From positions 1,240,001 through 1,304,000 of the forward strand of contig NZ_JAYKGJ010000001.1 in the NCBI RefSeq assembly GCF_036860695.1: a stretch of 64,000 bases of DNA, read 5' to 3'. The notes under the pieces were generated by a model, which ran no database searches, was not told the DNA's origin, and worked only from the letters and a program-made list of their open reading frames with translations. Source of the stretch: Rosettibacter firmus (lineage in GTDB: Bacteria; Bacteroidota; Ignavibacteria; Ignavibacteriales; Melioribacteraceae). Position numbers and translations under genes: made by a program. Below, one piece after another: positions 39,225 through 47,413 of the stretch. Position 1 is the first letter of the stretch. Each line of letters opens with the position of its first letter.

Positions 39225-39919
39225 GTTATTATCTTTTTATATAATTCTTCGATATTTATTCCTTGAGAATTATTTTCTTGAGTTTTTCGAATGTCCGAAA
39301 CTATTTCTCCTTTCTTCAAAAAAATATATCTGTTACATAGTTGCTCTAAATCGCTTAATATATGACTGCTAAAAATTATTATTTTGTTATTATTACTAAA
39401 ATTCTTTATGGTTTCTCTAATAGTAATTCTAACTCCTGGATCAAGAGCATTGAATGGTTCGTCTAAAATCAAAATATCTGGATTGTGTATTATAGATTTA
39501 ATGAACAATAATAATTGCTTCTGTCCCTTTGAAAAAGCTCCGACTTTTTTATTCAGGTTTAGATTATATTCATTCAGTTTATTCAAAATATCTGTTCGGG
39601 TTATATTATTAAAAAAACCAGCATAAAAACTTAGGTTTTCAAATGCATTTAATTTATTATAAAAGCCGGATTCTTCAGGCATATATCCAATAATTCTTCT
39701 AAAATTTTCTGGATTTACAAAGACATCATTCCCTTCAAAAGTGATAGTACCACTATCAGGTTTGTAAAGGGTTGCAAGTAATCTTAGTAATGTAGTTTTT
39801 CCTGCACCATTTGGTCCAATCAGCCCTACTATTTCACCTTCGGATAAAGTGAAATTAATATTTTTCAATATAAGTGTATTATTTAAATATTTATCTACCT
39901 TAAATAATTCTAAAATCAT
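39221..39919 (-). CDS. ABC transporter ATP-binding protein of the peptide locus
   Basis: 232 aa, a single nucleotide-binding domain. Walker A is GPNGAGKTT (about 36-44), the signature is degenerate (AFSKGQKQ instead of LSGGQ), Walker B is DILILDEPFNALDPG and the H-loop is SSHILSDLEQ. No C39 peptidase or TM domain is fused, so this is not a bacteriocin-processing exporter (PCAT). It resembles the ATPases of two-component antibiotic or bacteriocin immunity transporters (BcrA, LanF type). It lies 27 bp after the second peptide ORF. Confidence 0.88.
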   Translation of the reverse strand: MILELFKVDKYLNNTLILKNINFTLSEGEIVGLIGPNGAGKTTLLRLLATLYKPDSGTITFEGNDVFVNPENFRRIIGYMPEESGFYNKLNAFENLSFYAGFFNNITRTDILNKLNEYNLNLNKKVGAFSKGQKQLLLFIKSIIHNPDILILDEPFNALDPGVRITIRETIKNFSNNNKIIIFSSHILSDLEQLCNRYIFLKKGEIVSDIRKTQENNSQGINIEELYKKIIT

Positions 39920-39946
39920 AAGTTTATTTATTTTTATTAAATAAAT

Positions 39947-40160
39947 TCAATAACTCCTATTATGCATCGGTGCTATATTTTTTATTAACCGTGCAATTGC
40001 ATATCCAGCACAAAATGCAGTGAAAAAAATACCTGCTGAGTTAGCAACAACAACATCTTTAATGGACGACAACAATATCACTCCAGATTGCGCAATCGGT
40101 ATCCAGAAGATTACCAACATTAATATTAGCTAATACTTCGATATTTGTTATTTCTTTCAT
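39947..40160 (-). pseudogene. Second leader-type peptide, leader and hydrophobic core in different frames
   Basis: The ATG at 40160 has AAGAAGG 5 nt upstream and opens MKEITNIEVLANINVG, whose start and hydrophobic spacing parallel the first peptide's leader (Ile at -4, Leu at -7, Gly at -1, but Val at -2). That frame ends at 40059 after 33 codons. In the +1 frame an ORF (40120-39947, 57 codons from an ATG with no ribosome site) encodes a strongly hydrophobic peptide: IPIAQSGVILLSS, then VVVANSAGIFFTAFCAG and YAIARLIKN. The overlap suggests a one-base insertion, a recoding site, or two overlapping genes. It is placed between the first peptide and the ABC ATPase. Confidence 0.5.
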
Positions 40161-40206
40161 ATGAACCTTCTTTAAAATGGACTATTCTTTGGAAAAAAGG
40201 AACCTA

Positions 40207-40334
40207 CTAAAGACCGATTGCAAAGGCTCCTAAGCCACCAGCAATGCCAACTGCAGTTACTAAAACCATAGCCCCCCAAGCTAATCGCTCGCCCCATTTA
40301 TTTCCTGAATTTCTTCTACATTTAGTTCTTTCAT
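40207..40334 (-). pseudogene. Double-glycine-leader bacteriocin-like peptide with a G-tract frameshift
   Basis: The ATG at 40334 (GGAGGG just upstream) opens MKELNVEEIQEING, a textbook double-glycine leader of the lactobin/cerein 7B kind, but the frame stops four codons later. One base more in the GGGG run at about 40292-40295 would read ING-G followed by ERLAWGAMVL and ending GGLGAFAIGL, a 27-residue hydrophobic core with several GxxxG-type spacings, stop at 40207. So leader, GG site and core are all present but split by a single-base shift in a homopolymer. It starts 7 bp after the small membrane protein gene. Pseudogene, base-calling error and -1 frameshifting are all possible. Confidence 0.65.
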
Positions 40335-40341
40335 CCCTCCA

Positions 40342-40710
40342 TTAATTCGATAATTTCTTCCTATCTTTTAGCAGGAAATATGAAGTATAAATTCCAACAA
40401 GGCTCATTACTATAAAAGCTCCCATTTTGATAAATAGTTCTGCATCTTTGACAAAAAATAATACAAACATAAAAGCAAGAAAATAAACTGTGTTTAATGC
40501 TAAATATCCAGGAATACTTGTGGGGAAATATTTATTATTAACATTATACTTTTCTCCAACATAAATTGAAATGATCGCACTTAACAATGGAATAATCCCT
40601 GGAATAATTCCCATTTCTCTCCGTGCAAAATATAATATCATCAAAGTAGATATTGATGTTGCTATAAAAAGCCAGAATAAAATATGAAATAAGTTTTTCT
40701 TAGAACTCAT
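40342..40710 (-). CDS. Small multi-pass membrane protein, candidate immunity protein
   Basis: 122 aa with about four TM helices (roughly 8-27, 35-52, 68-87, 93-114) and a basic C-terminal tail (KDRKKLSN). I recognise no family. Its position between a C39 peptidase fragment and two double-glycine-type peptides, with a 7-bp gap to the first peptide, suggests an immunity role, since small membrane immunity proteins are usual in class II bacteriocin loci. AGGGAGAA precedes the ATG. Function is inferred from context only. Confidence 0.6.
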   Translation of the reverse strand: MSSKKNLFHILFWLFIATSISTLMILYFARREMGIIPGIIPLLSAIISIYVGEKYNVNNKYFPTSIPGYLALNTVYFLAFMFVLFFVKDAELFIKMGAFIVMSLVGIYTSYFLLKDRKKLSN

Positions 40711-40727
40711 TTCATTCTCCCTAAAAA

Positions 40728-40904
40728 TTAATATAACATATAATTATAAATTATTGTGTTCATCATCTCGCAAATTACGGGAAAGGATATATTACAACCA
40801 TAGTATTTGAGAATTGTTAATAAAAAGGGAGAATCACAATCCGTTTTTTCACATTGTCTTACCAATGGATATTTTATGATCTTTAAGCCCTCAAGAAAAG
40901 TCAT
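40728..40904 (-). pseudogene. Truncated C39 leader-peptidase fragment
   Basis: 58 codons starting ATG at 40904, with GAGG 6 nt upstream. Residues 11-48 read as the N-terminus of the C39 peptidase domain of bacteriocin-processing ABC exporters: KYPLVRQCEKTDC followed by LLTILKYYGCNISF. The catalytic Cys23 and the oxyanion Gln six residues before it are kept, but the usual DCG is DCD. The frame ends before the catalytic His and Asp and before any TM or ATPase domain. So it is a remnant or a minimal fragment, first in the peptide locus. It cannot be an active protease as it stands. Confidence 0.65.
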
Positions 40905-41117
40905 TTAAACCTCTTATATAACAACTTTTCTTCTACTGAAAATTTACGATATCATGAAGATATATCAAAAAAAATTTTCTAAATAATATTTTTTCTAATT
41001 TGTATTAAGTTTGTTAATACATACAATTCATGTTATACATCTTTACAAGAAAATGTAAAATGCTTTTATACTCATTTGCAAAATATTTTAATCTATTCCC
41101 CAATTCTTTAAAAGCAT

Positions 41118-41468
41118 TCACTCATAATATTGCATCAATTCATGTCCAAGAAATTTTATTACTGCTGTTATAACTCCAAGATCATCAAGATAACCAATTA
41201 GTGGTGCTAAATCTGGAATTGTATCAATAGGACTGATAAAATAAATCAACGCACCAATGACAATTGATTTACGATACCATGGAACACTTTTATCTTTCAT
41301 GTATCGGTATAATGCTCTTACATCTTTGGCAAATCGAATTTTGTTGCCAACTTTTTCTAACTTTGTCCATAAACTTTCTTCAATGAAACTTTCTTTTTCT
41401 TGAAATTCTTTTTCTGAATTAACTGTGCTTAATTCTTTTAAATCCCTATCATAAAATTCGTATGCCAT
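41118..41468 (-). CDS. DUF1232 (YkvA-family) protein
   Basis: 116 aa. The family core is VPWYRKSIVIGALIYFISPI followed by DTIPDLAPLIGYLDDLGVI, a short hydrophobic helix plus amphipathic segment. The N-terminal half is charged and helical. The molecular function of the family is unknown. Its ATG lies 2 bp after the stop of the S9 peptidase gene, so the two are translationally linked, which may hint at a shared process. Confidence 0.88.
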   Translation of the reverse strand: MAYEFYDRDLKELSTVNSEKEFQEKESFIEESLWTKLEKVGNKIRFAKDVRALYRYMKDKSVPWYRKSIVIGALIYFISPIDTIPDLAPLIGYLDDLGVITAVIKFLGHELMQYYE

Positions 41469-41470
41469 AT

Positions 41471-43510
41471 TTATTTCTCCTTATAATTTTCAAACCAATC
41501 AAAAACAGTTTTCCACCACAAAAGTGAATTTTGTGGTTTAGTTACAAAATGATATTCATCAGGGAAGTATAATAATTTACTTGGAACACCTTTTCTCTGC
41601 AATGTTGTAAACAGTTCAAAAGCCTGTCCTTCTGGTACTCTAAAATCATTTGCTCCATGAATTACTAAAGTTGGAGTTTTAAAATTTTCTGCATAACGAT
41701 GTGGCGACCACAACTCATATAATCTTCTATTTGTCCAGGGTGTACCATTAAATTCCCATTCAGGAAACCAGAGTTCTTCTGTAGTGCCATACATACTTTC
41801 TAAATTATAAACACCTGCATGAGAAACAAGAGCATTAAACCTATCTGTATGACCAAGAATCCAGTTAATCATGTAACCACCATAAGATGCACCAGCTGCA
41901 AAGATATTTTTTGAATCAATAAATTTGAAATTATCAATTGCAAAATCGCAAGCATTCATCAAATCGATATAAACTTTTCCGCCCCAATCACCAGAAATTT
42001 CATCAACAAACTTTTGTCCATATCCTGTACTACCACGTGGATTTGGTGCAACCACAACATAACCTTTAGCAGCAAATAATTGTAGATTCCATCTATAATG
42101 AAAATCATCTGACCAGTGTCCCTGAGGACCGCCATGTATCAAAAATATCATGGGATATTTCTTTTTTGAATCGAAGAATGGAGGTTTAATTAAAATTGAT
42201 TGAACTTTTGCACCTTGAGCACCTTCAGACCAGAAAGTTTCTGGTTCATTAAATTGAATTTGTGAAAGTAATTCTGAATTTAATTTTGTTATTTGTTCAA
42301 TTCCACCACCATTTGTTTTAAGTGCAAATATTTCAGAAGGCATTGTTGTTTTCTGACGTTTGAAAAATATCAATTCTCCATTTGGAGACATTATCATATC
42401 TTCGTTAACACCATCTTTCACAAAAGTTAATAAATCTCCAGTTTCAACATTTAATCTATATATGGAATTATAAATTTGATTTGCAGCATCAAAGTAAATG
42501 TATTTACCATCAGGTGACCATAAAATTTGACCAACTGATAGATCTATTTTTTCTGTTAAATTTCTCAACTTGCCAGTAGCTCTATCATAAAGAATAATAT
42601 TTTGTTTATCAGCTTCAAAACCGGCACGACTCATCGAACGAAAAGCAATATATTTACCATCGGGAGAATAAACAGGTTGATTATCATTTCCTTTACTTAC
42701 AGATATTTTTTTATAAGGGGCTGGTTTTCCTTTTTTTATATCAGAGACATTAATAATAAAAACATCATTGTTTGTACTTGTTGCAATAACTTTATCCATA
42801 TTCATCACAAATGCAATTTCTTTACCATCAGGCGAAAAAGTATAATCCTGATTACTTCCTAAATCAATCGGAGGAATATCAAATTTTGTATTTAATATTA
42901 AATCGTAATATTCATTCTTTTCAATATCATAAAGAAAGAGATGACTTCTTTTCTCGTCTCTCCATCTATTCCAGGCACGAAACATCAATTCATCAATTAT
43001 TTTTGCTTTTATTTTACTTGCTTCTTTTTCTTTATCTTTCTGTTCATTGCACTCCTGATCAATGCAATCTGGATAAACTTCTGATACAAAAAGGATTTTC
43101 TTTCCATCTTTTGACCAGATTAATCCAGATGCACCTGTATAAAAGTTTGTAAGTTGAACATCATTTTTACCATTTAAGTCGCATAACCAGATATTGTTTT
43201 TATACTCATAAGCAATTGATTTTCCATCCGGTGAAAATTTTGGATTGCTTTCATTTTCATCAGATGTTTTAAGTGGTCTTAAATTTTTTCCATCGCTATC
43301 TATTAACCATATATCAGAATTCCCTTTATTTTTTTCGATGTCATAAGTTGTAACTGTAAATGCAATTATCTTTCCATCGGGAGATAAATCAAAACTTCCT
43401 ATTCTTTTCATTGCCCACAGGTCTTCTGGAATCATTGCTCTTTTTTGCTGAGCAAATGATATATTAACTAACATTAAAACCAAAAACATAATTCTAATGG
43501 AAACTTTCAT
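41471..43510 (-). CDS. S9-family prolyl oligopeptidase-like peptidase (secreted)
   Basis: About 679 aa from the ATG at 43510, which gives a clean signal peptide (MKVSIRIMFLVLMLVNISFA) with GGGG upstream. The longer TTG-started frame from 43564 is unlikely. The N-terminal half is a TolB/WD-like beta-propeller with repeated FSPDGKxIAF motifs. The C-terminal alpha/beta-hydrolase has the oxyanion motif LIHGGPQGHW, the nucleophile AAGASYGGYM, Asp in GANDFRVPE and His in DEYHFVTKP. It cleaves peptides, probably acylaminoacyl- or dipeptidyl-type, in the periplasm. DUF1232 follows at 2 bp. Confidence 0.92.
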   Translation of the reverse strand: MKVSIRIMFLVLMLVNISFAQQKRAMIPEDLWAMKRIGSFDLSPDGKIIAFTVTTYDIEKNKGNSDIWLIDSDGKNLRPLKTSDENESNPKFSPDGKSIAYEYKNNIWLCDLNGKNDVQLTNFYTGASGLIWSKDGKKILFVSEVYPDCIDQECNEQKDKEKEASKIKAKIIDELMFRAWNRWRDEKRSHLFLYDIEKNEYYDLILNTKFDIPPIDLGSNQDYTFSPDGKEIAFVMNMDKVIATSTNNDVFIINVSDIKKGKPAPYKKISVSKGNDNQPVYSPDGKYIAFRSMSRAGFEADKQNIILYDRATGKLRNLTEKIDLSVGQILWSPDGKYIYFDAANQIYNSIYRLNVETGDLLTFVKDGVNEDMIMSPNGELIFFKRQKTTMPSEIFALKTNGGGIEQITKLNSELLSQIQFNEPETFWSEGAQGAKVQSILIKPPFFDSKKKYPMIFLIHGGPQGHWSDDFHYRWNLQLFAAKGYVVVAPNPRGSTGYGQKFVDEISGDWGGKVYIDLMNACDFAIDNFKFIDSKNIFAAGASYGGYMINWILGHTDRFNALVSHAGVYNLESMYGTTEELWFPEWEFNGTPWTNRRLYELWSPHRYAENFKTPTLVIHGANDFRVPEGQAFELFTTLQRKGVPSKLLYFPDEYHFVTKPQNSLLWWKTVFDWFENYKEK

Positions 43511-43642
43511 AAATACCCCGCATTGAATTTTTATCTGATTAAAATTATAAAAAGATGATTGCAAAAGGAATAGTTATTTTGATTTGAAGTGTAAATAATG
43601 AAATAAATTTATTTTATCAATAGACTAAAAGATTGTATTAAT

Positions 43643-44005
43643 TCAAGTAAGTAATTCTTCGTCTCTATAAAGAAGGAGAATGGCAGATTGGTTTACGATT
43701 ACGAATTTTTGTTTTTCAATTTCAACTTCAATTGCATCTTTGCGAAGGAATAATGCAAAATCGCCTTCTTTAGCTTGAAGCGGGAAATACTTTATTGATT
43801 TTCGCTCTTTCCAGGGCTCATCATCATCAACAGGAATACCAATAGGATACCCGGGCCCAACTTTAATAACATAACCCCCCTGTACTTTTTCTTTTTCATG
43901 AACACCTGGAGGTAAATAAAGACCGCTATTGGTTCGTTCCAGATTTTCCTCTGGTTTAATTAGAACCCGATCTCCAACTATTATTATTTTATCTGTGTTA
44001 ATCAA
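43643..44005 (-). CDS. GroES-like co-chaperonin family protein
   Basis: 120 aa Cpn10-fold protein. GDRVLIKPEENLERTNSGLYLPPG matches the GroES N-terminus including the mobile-loop region, and the later part (GDFALFLRKDAIEVEIEKQKF, VNQSAILLLYRD) matches its C-terminal strands. An insertion (YPIGIPVDDDEPWKERKS) makes it longer than GroES (about 95 aa). No GroEL gene is adjacent, so it is probably a diverged paralogue rather than the main GroES. The start is TTG with AGAAG upstream. It diverges from the methyltransferase gene. Confidence 0.75.
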   Translation of the reverse strand: MINTDKIIIVGDRVLIKPEENLERTNSGLYLPPGVHEKEKVQGGYVIKVGPGYPIGIPVDDDEPWKERKSIKYFPLQAKEGDFALFLRKDAIEVEIEKQKFVIVNQSAILLLYRDEELLT

Positions 44006-44062
44006 TGTAAACTTCTTTTATATTTCGTATACAAAAATATAAAAGTTCATTTATCTCATCAA

Positions 44063-44692
44063 ATGAGTAATCTAATGAAAGATTTTTGGAATAGCAGATA
44101 TTCACAAACTGAATATATTTATGGTAAAGAACCAAATGAATTTTTAAAAATTGAATTACAAAAAGTCAAGCCCGGAAAAATTCTATTCATTGGAGAAGGG
44201 GAAGGAAGAAATGCTGTATATGCTGCTAAACTTGGCTGGGAAGTAGACGCAGTTGATTTCAGTGAAGAAGCTAAAAACAAAGCACTTCAACTTGCAAAAG
44301 AAAATAATGTAATAATTAATTACACAACTAAAGATCTTGCCGATTTTACGCCAAAAACAAATTACTACGATGCTGCTGGTATTTTTTATTTACACTTAAA
44401 TGAAGACTTAAGAAAATCTGTTAATAAAAAAATTATCGAAGCATTAAAACCAAATGGAAAAGTCATTCTCGAAGTTTTTGAGAAAGAGCAAATTAAATAT
44501 AATTCTGGTGGCCCTAAAGACGAATCTCTCCTTTATTCCCTCGAAGATATAACAGAAGACTTTATAGAACTTGATTTTGAAATATTCGCCAAAGAAAAAA
44601 TATCCTTAAACGAGGGCTCTGCTCATCAGGGAGAAGCAGTTGTAATTAGATTTGTTGGCATCAAACCATTATTCCCAGATATCCACATATAG
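44063..44692 (+). CDS. Class I SAM-dependent methyltransferase (TehB-like)
   Basis: 209 aa. The N-terminus FWNSRYSQTEYIYGKEPNEFL and the SAM motif ILFIGEGEGRNAVYAAKLG are those of the TehB/thiopurine-like group. Motif II (VDAVDFSEEA) and the post-I region follow normally. Members detoxify tellurite, selenium or thiol compounds, but the substrate here is unknown. It is divergent from the GroES-like gene and 82 bp upstream of the TetR gene. Confidence 0.85.
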   Translation: MSNLMKDFWNSRYSQTEYIYGKEPNEFLKIELQKVKPGKILFIGEGEGRNAVYAAKLGWEVDAVDFSEEAKNKALQLAKENNVIINYTTKDLADFTPKTNYYDAAGIFYLHLNEDLRKSVNKKIIEALKPNGKVILEVFEKEQIKYNSGGPKDESLLYSLEDITEDFIELDFEIFAKEKISLNEGSAHQGEAVVIRFVGIKPLFPDIHI

Positions 44693-44774
44693 AAGAAACT
44701 CTGGAAACTAATATTTGATACTTTAGTTTCTTTATTTATATATTTCTCACAACAATAATTATTCATTCACTTAG

Positions 44775-45410
44775 ATGAATGTAAAAGAAAAAATATTAAA
44801 CCACGCCGAAGAAATCTTTTTTCTGAATGGATTTCACAAAATAACAATGGATGAATTTGCATCTTCACTTAAGATGAGTAAAAAAACAATTTATAAATAT
44901 TTCCCTTCAAAAGAAGATCTGGTAAAAGCAACAGCTCATTCATTTATGCAAAAAATTAAAAGTGAAATAGAAAGTGTAGTTAACAGTAAACATCACTCAA
45001 TAGAAAAAATTGTTGCTATAGTTAATATCATAAAAAACATTGGCTTACATAAAATGAGTGAAAAATGGTTAGAAGATTTACGACATCATCAACCATCTTT
45101 GTGGAAAGAAATCAATTCTTTCAGAACAAAGATGATAAACAAAAACATATCAATAATATTTCATCAAGGCGTAAAAGAAGGTTATATCATTGACGTGCCT
45201 CATCAAATAATAATAAATATCTTTATGAGTTCAGTTCAATCAATTGTAAATCCAGACTTTATAATGAACAACAACTTTTCTATAAGCGAAGCAATCGACT
45301 CAACACTAAAGATACTAATTAATGGAATACTCACAGAAAAAGGGAAAAAGGTTTATAATAAATTAATCAAGAATAAAATGCAGGTTCAAAATGATTCCGA
45401 TGAAGAATAA
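44775..45410 (+). CDS. TetR-family transcriptional regulator
   Basis: 211 aa. The N-terminal helix-turn-helix is clear: FHKITMDEFASSLKMSKKTIYKYFPSKEDL. The C-terminal ligand domain is not identifiable. It overlaps the HlyD-like gene by 10-20 bp and so is translated together with it. It probably represses the efflux genes that follow. Confidence 0.9.
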   Translation: MNVKEKILNHAEEIFFLNGFHKITMDEFASSLKMSKKTIYKYFPSKEDLVKATAHSFMQKIKSEIESVVNSKHHSIEKIVAIVNIIKNIGLHKMSEKWLEDLRHHQPSLWKEINSFRTKMINKNISIIFHQGVKEGYIIDVPHQIIINIFMSSVQSIVNPDFIMNNNFSISEAIDSTLKILINGILTEKGKKVYNKLIKNKMQVQNDSDEE

Positions 45411-46386
45411 TTCTTTAAGACAACTTTTGAGAAAAAGTTTAATATCACTTTACATATTTTCACTTTTATTTATTTACAATTGTAATAATAAAAATGAAAA
45501 TTACATTGAAGAATCTGGCACAATCGAGGCAACTGAAGTAACTCTTAGCTCGCAGGTGGCTGGAAAAGTAATTAAAATACTCAAAGACGAAGGAGATAAA
45601 ATTTTTGCTGGAGATACAATTTTAATAATTGATCAAGAATCATTATTGCTACAATTAAAACAGGCAATTGCAAATAGAGATATTGCAAAAGCACAATATG
45701 AATTGTTATTAAAAGGGGCACGCAAAGAAGATATAAAACAGGCAGAAGAATCATTAAAACAAGCAGAAGCAAATTTCATTCTTGCTAAAAATGATAGAGA
45801 TAGAATGGAAAGTTTGTATCAAACCAATTCAATTAATAAAAGACAATATGAAGAAGCTATAACACGATATGAAATTGCTCTTGCCCAATTGAATTCTGCT
45901 AAAGAATTATATAATAAAATTAAAAACTATGCACGACCAGAAGAAATTGCTCAGGCAAAAGCAAACTACGAAAGAGCTTCTGCTTCGGTGGAAATGATAG
46001 AAAAAAATATTCGTGATTGTTATGTGATTTCTCCTATAAATGGATTCATTGTAAAAAAGTTTGTAGAAGTTGGAGAAAATGTTTCAATGATGTCTTCTCT
46101 TGTAAAGATATCTGATTTGTCCGAAGTAAAATTATCAATTTATGTTTCTGAAACAGATCTTGGAAAAGTTAAACTTGGTCAAAAAGCGGAAATTAGAGTC
46201 GATTCTTTTGATAAAGTTTTTAATGGAACTGTGATCTACATTTCACCAGAAGCAGAATTCACTCCAAAAAACATTCAAACAAAAGAGGAGCGTACAAAAT
46301 TAGTTTTCGAAGTAAAAATAAAAATTCAAAATCCAGATTTTGAACTCAAAGCAGGAATGCCCGCAGATGCAAAAATTTACTTTTAA
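45391..46386 (+). CDS. HlyD/YbhG-like membrane fusion (periplasmic adaptor) protein
   Basis: 331 aa. A single N-terminal hydrophobic anchor, then a lipoyl/barrel-sandwich half (TLSSQVAGKVIKILKDEGD), a long coiled-coil hairpin (about 95-200, with ARKEDIKQAEESLKQAEANF), the second half (CYVISPINGFIVKKFVEVGE) and a beta-barrel. This is the adaptor of tripartite ABC exporters of the YbhFSR type. Starts at 45391 and 45400 both overlap the TetR gene. The ATPase gene follows after 111 bp, but the permease that should complete the pump is absent. Confidence 0.88.
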   Translation: MIPMKNNSLRQLLRKSLISLYIFSLLFIYNCNNKNENYIEESGTIEATEVTLSSQVAGKVIKILKDEGDKIFAGDTILIIDQESLLLQLKQAIANRDIAKAQYELLLKGARKEDIKQAEESLKQAEANFILAKNDRDRMESLYQTNSINKRQYEEAITRYEIALAQLNSAKELYNKIKNYARPEEIAQAKANYERASASVEMIEKNIRDCYVISPINGFIVKKFVEVGENVSMMSSLVKISDLSEVKLSIYVSETDLGKVKLGQKAEIRVDSFDKVFNGTVIYISPEAEFTPKNIQTKEERTKLVFEVKIKIQNPDFELKAGMPADAKIYF

Positions 46387-46497
46387 TATTAATACAAAAG
46401 ATTATTCGACTTTACAATAAAATTATTAAACAAAAAGCTCTACATTTAAACACTAACTTTGAACTAAAAAACTTTTGGCAAAAATAATCATATTAAT

Positions 46498-47397
46498 ATG
46501 AGCATTATTCAGGTAACCAATTTACACAAATCATATGAAACACTTAAAGCTGTAAACGGCATCTCTTTTTCAATTGAAAAAGGAGAAATGTTTGGTCTTG
46601 TTGGACCTGATGGAGCAGGTAAAACAACTACAATTAGAATTTTATGTGGATTAATTAAGCAAGATGAAGGTGTTGTTTTATTAATGGGAAAAGATATACT
46701 TAAAGAAAAAAAAGAAATTCAAAATAATATTGGTTACTTATCACAAAAATTCAGTCTTTATGGAGATCTAACAGTAGATGAGAATATTGAATTTTTTGCA
46801 GAAATACACGATGTAAAAGATTATAATCAAAGAAGAGATGAACTTTTAGAATTCACAAGATTAAAGCCATTTCGAAAACGACTTGCAGATCAATTATCTG
46901 GTGGAATGAAACAAAAACTCGCACTGGCTTGCAGTCTTATACATAAACCCCAAATTTTATTTCTTGATGAACCAACAACAGGAGTCGATCCAGTTTCAAG
47001 ACGTGATTTCTGGAAAATCTTGTCTCAACTTCTTAAAGAAGGAATAACAATTCTTATGACAACTCCATATTTAGACGAAGCTGAAAGATGTAACAGAATT
47101 GCGTTGATGAATAAAGGAAACATCATTGCACTTGATTCTCCAATCAAATTAAAAGAAAAAATTAATAAACAAGTAATTGAGATTGTTTGTAATCCGATAA
47201 GAAATGCATATAAACTCTTAAAAGAAAAATTCAGTCTGGAAGTTCAACTTTTTGGGGATAGAATAAATATTATATCAGATAAATCTTTTGATTACGAAAA
47301 AATTATTGATTTTCTAACTCAAAATGGAATTGAAATTATAGATAAAAGAATAACAACTCCATCACTCGAAAATATTTTTATGCATTTAATAAAATAG
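46498..47397 (+). CDS. ABC transporter ATP-binding protein (YbhF/CcmA-like), permease missing
   Basis: 299 aa. It has Walker A GPDGAGKTTT, signature QLSGGMKQKL, Walker B ILFLDEPTTGVDPVSRRDF and a C-terminal extension of about 80 residues typical of drug-export ATPases. E. coli YbhF carries two such domains; here there is only one. The stop is followed 16 bp later by the end of the convergent aroE, so no ABC-2 permease gene follows although the TetR-adaptor-ATPase order predicts one. The permease may be encoded elsewhere or may have been lost at this junction. Confidence 0.9.
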   Translation: MSIIQVTNLHKSYETLKAVNGISFSIEKGEMFGLVGPDGAGKTTTIRILCGLIKQDEGVVLLMGKDILKEKKEIQNNIGYLSQKFSLYGDLTVDENIEFFAEIHDVKDYNQRRDELLEFTRLKPFRKRLADQLSGGMKQKLALACSLIHKPQILFLDEPTTGVDPVSRRDFWKILSQLLKEGITILMTTPYLDEAERCNRIALMNKGNIIALDSPIKLKEKINKQVIEIVCNPIRNAYKLLKEKFSLEVQLFGDRINIISDKSFDYEKIIDFLTQNGIEIIDKRITTPSLENIFMHLIK

Positions 47398-47413
47398 GAA
47401 TATAATTTGTGCA

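Noticed and set aside
39221-39919. Treating the ABC ATPase as a bacteriocin-processing exporter
   Set aside because: At 232 aa it has only the nucleotide-binding domain; there is no fused peptidase or membrane domain.
41059-41118. Inverted repeat AATGCTTTTA / TAAAAGCATT after the DUF1232 gene as terminator
   Set aside because: The loop is 40 nt long and no T-run follows in the transcribed direction.
43511-43564. N-terminal 18-residue extension of the S9 peptidase
   Set aside because: It starts with TTG without a ribosome site and would bury the clear signal peptide that begins at the ATG at 43510.
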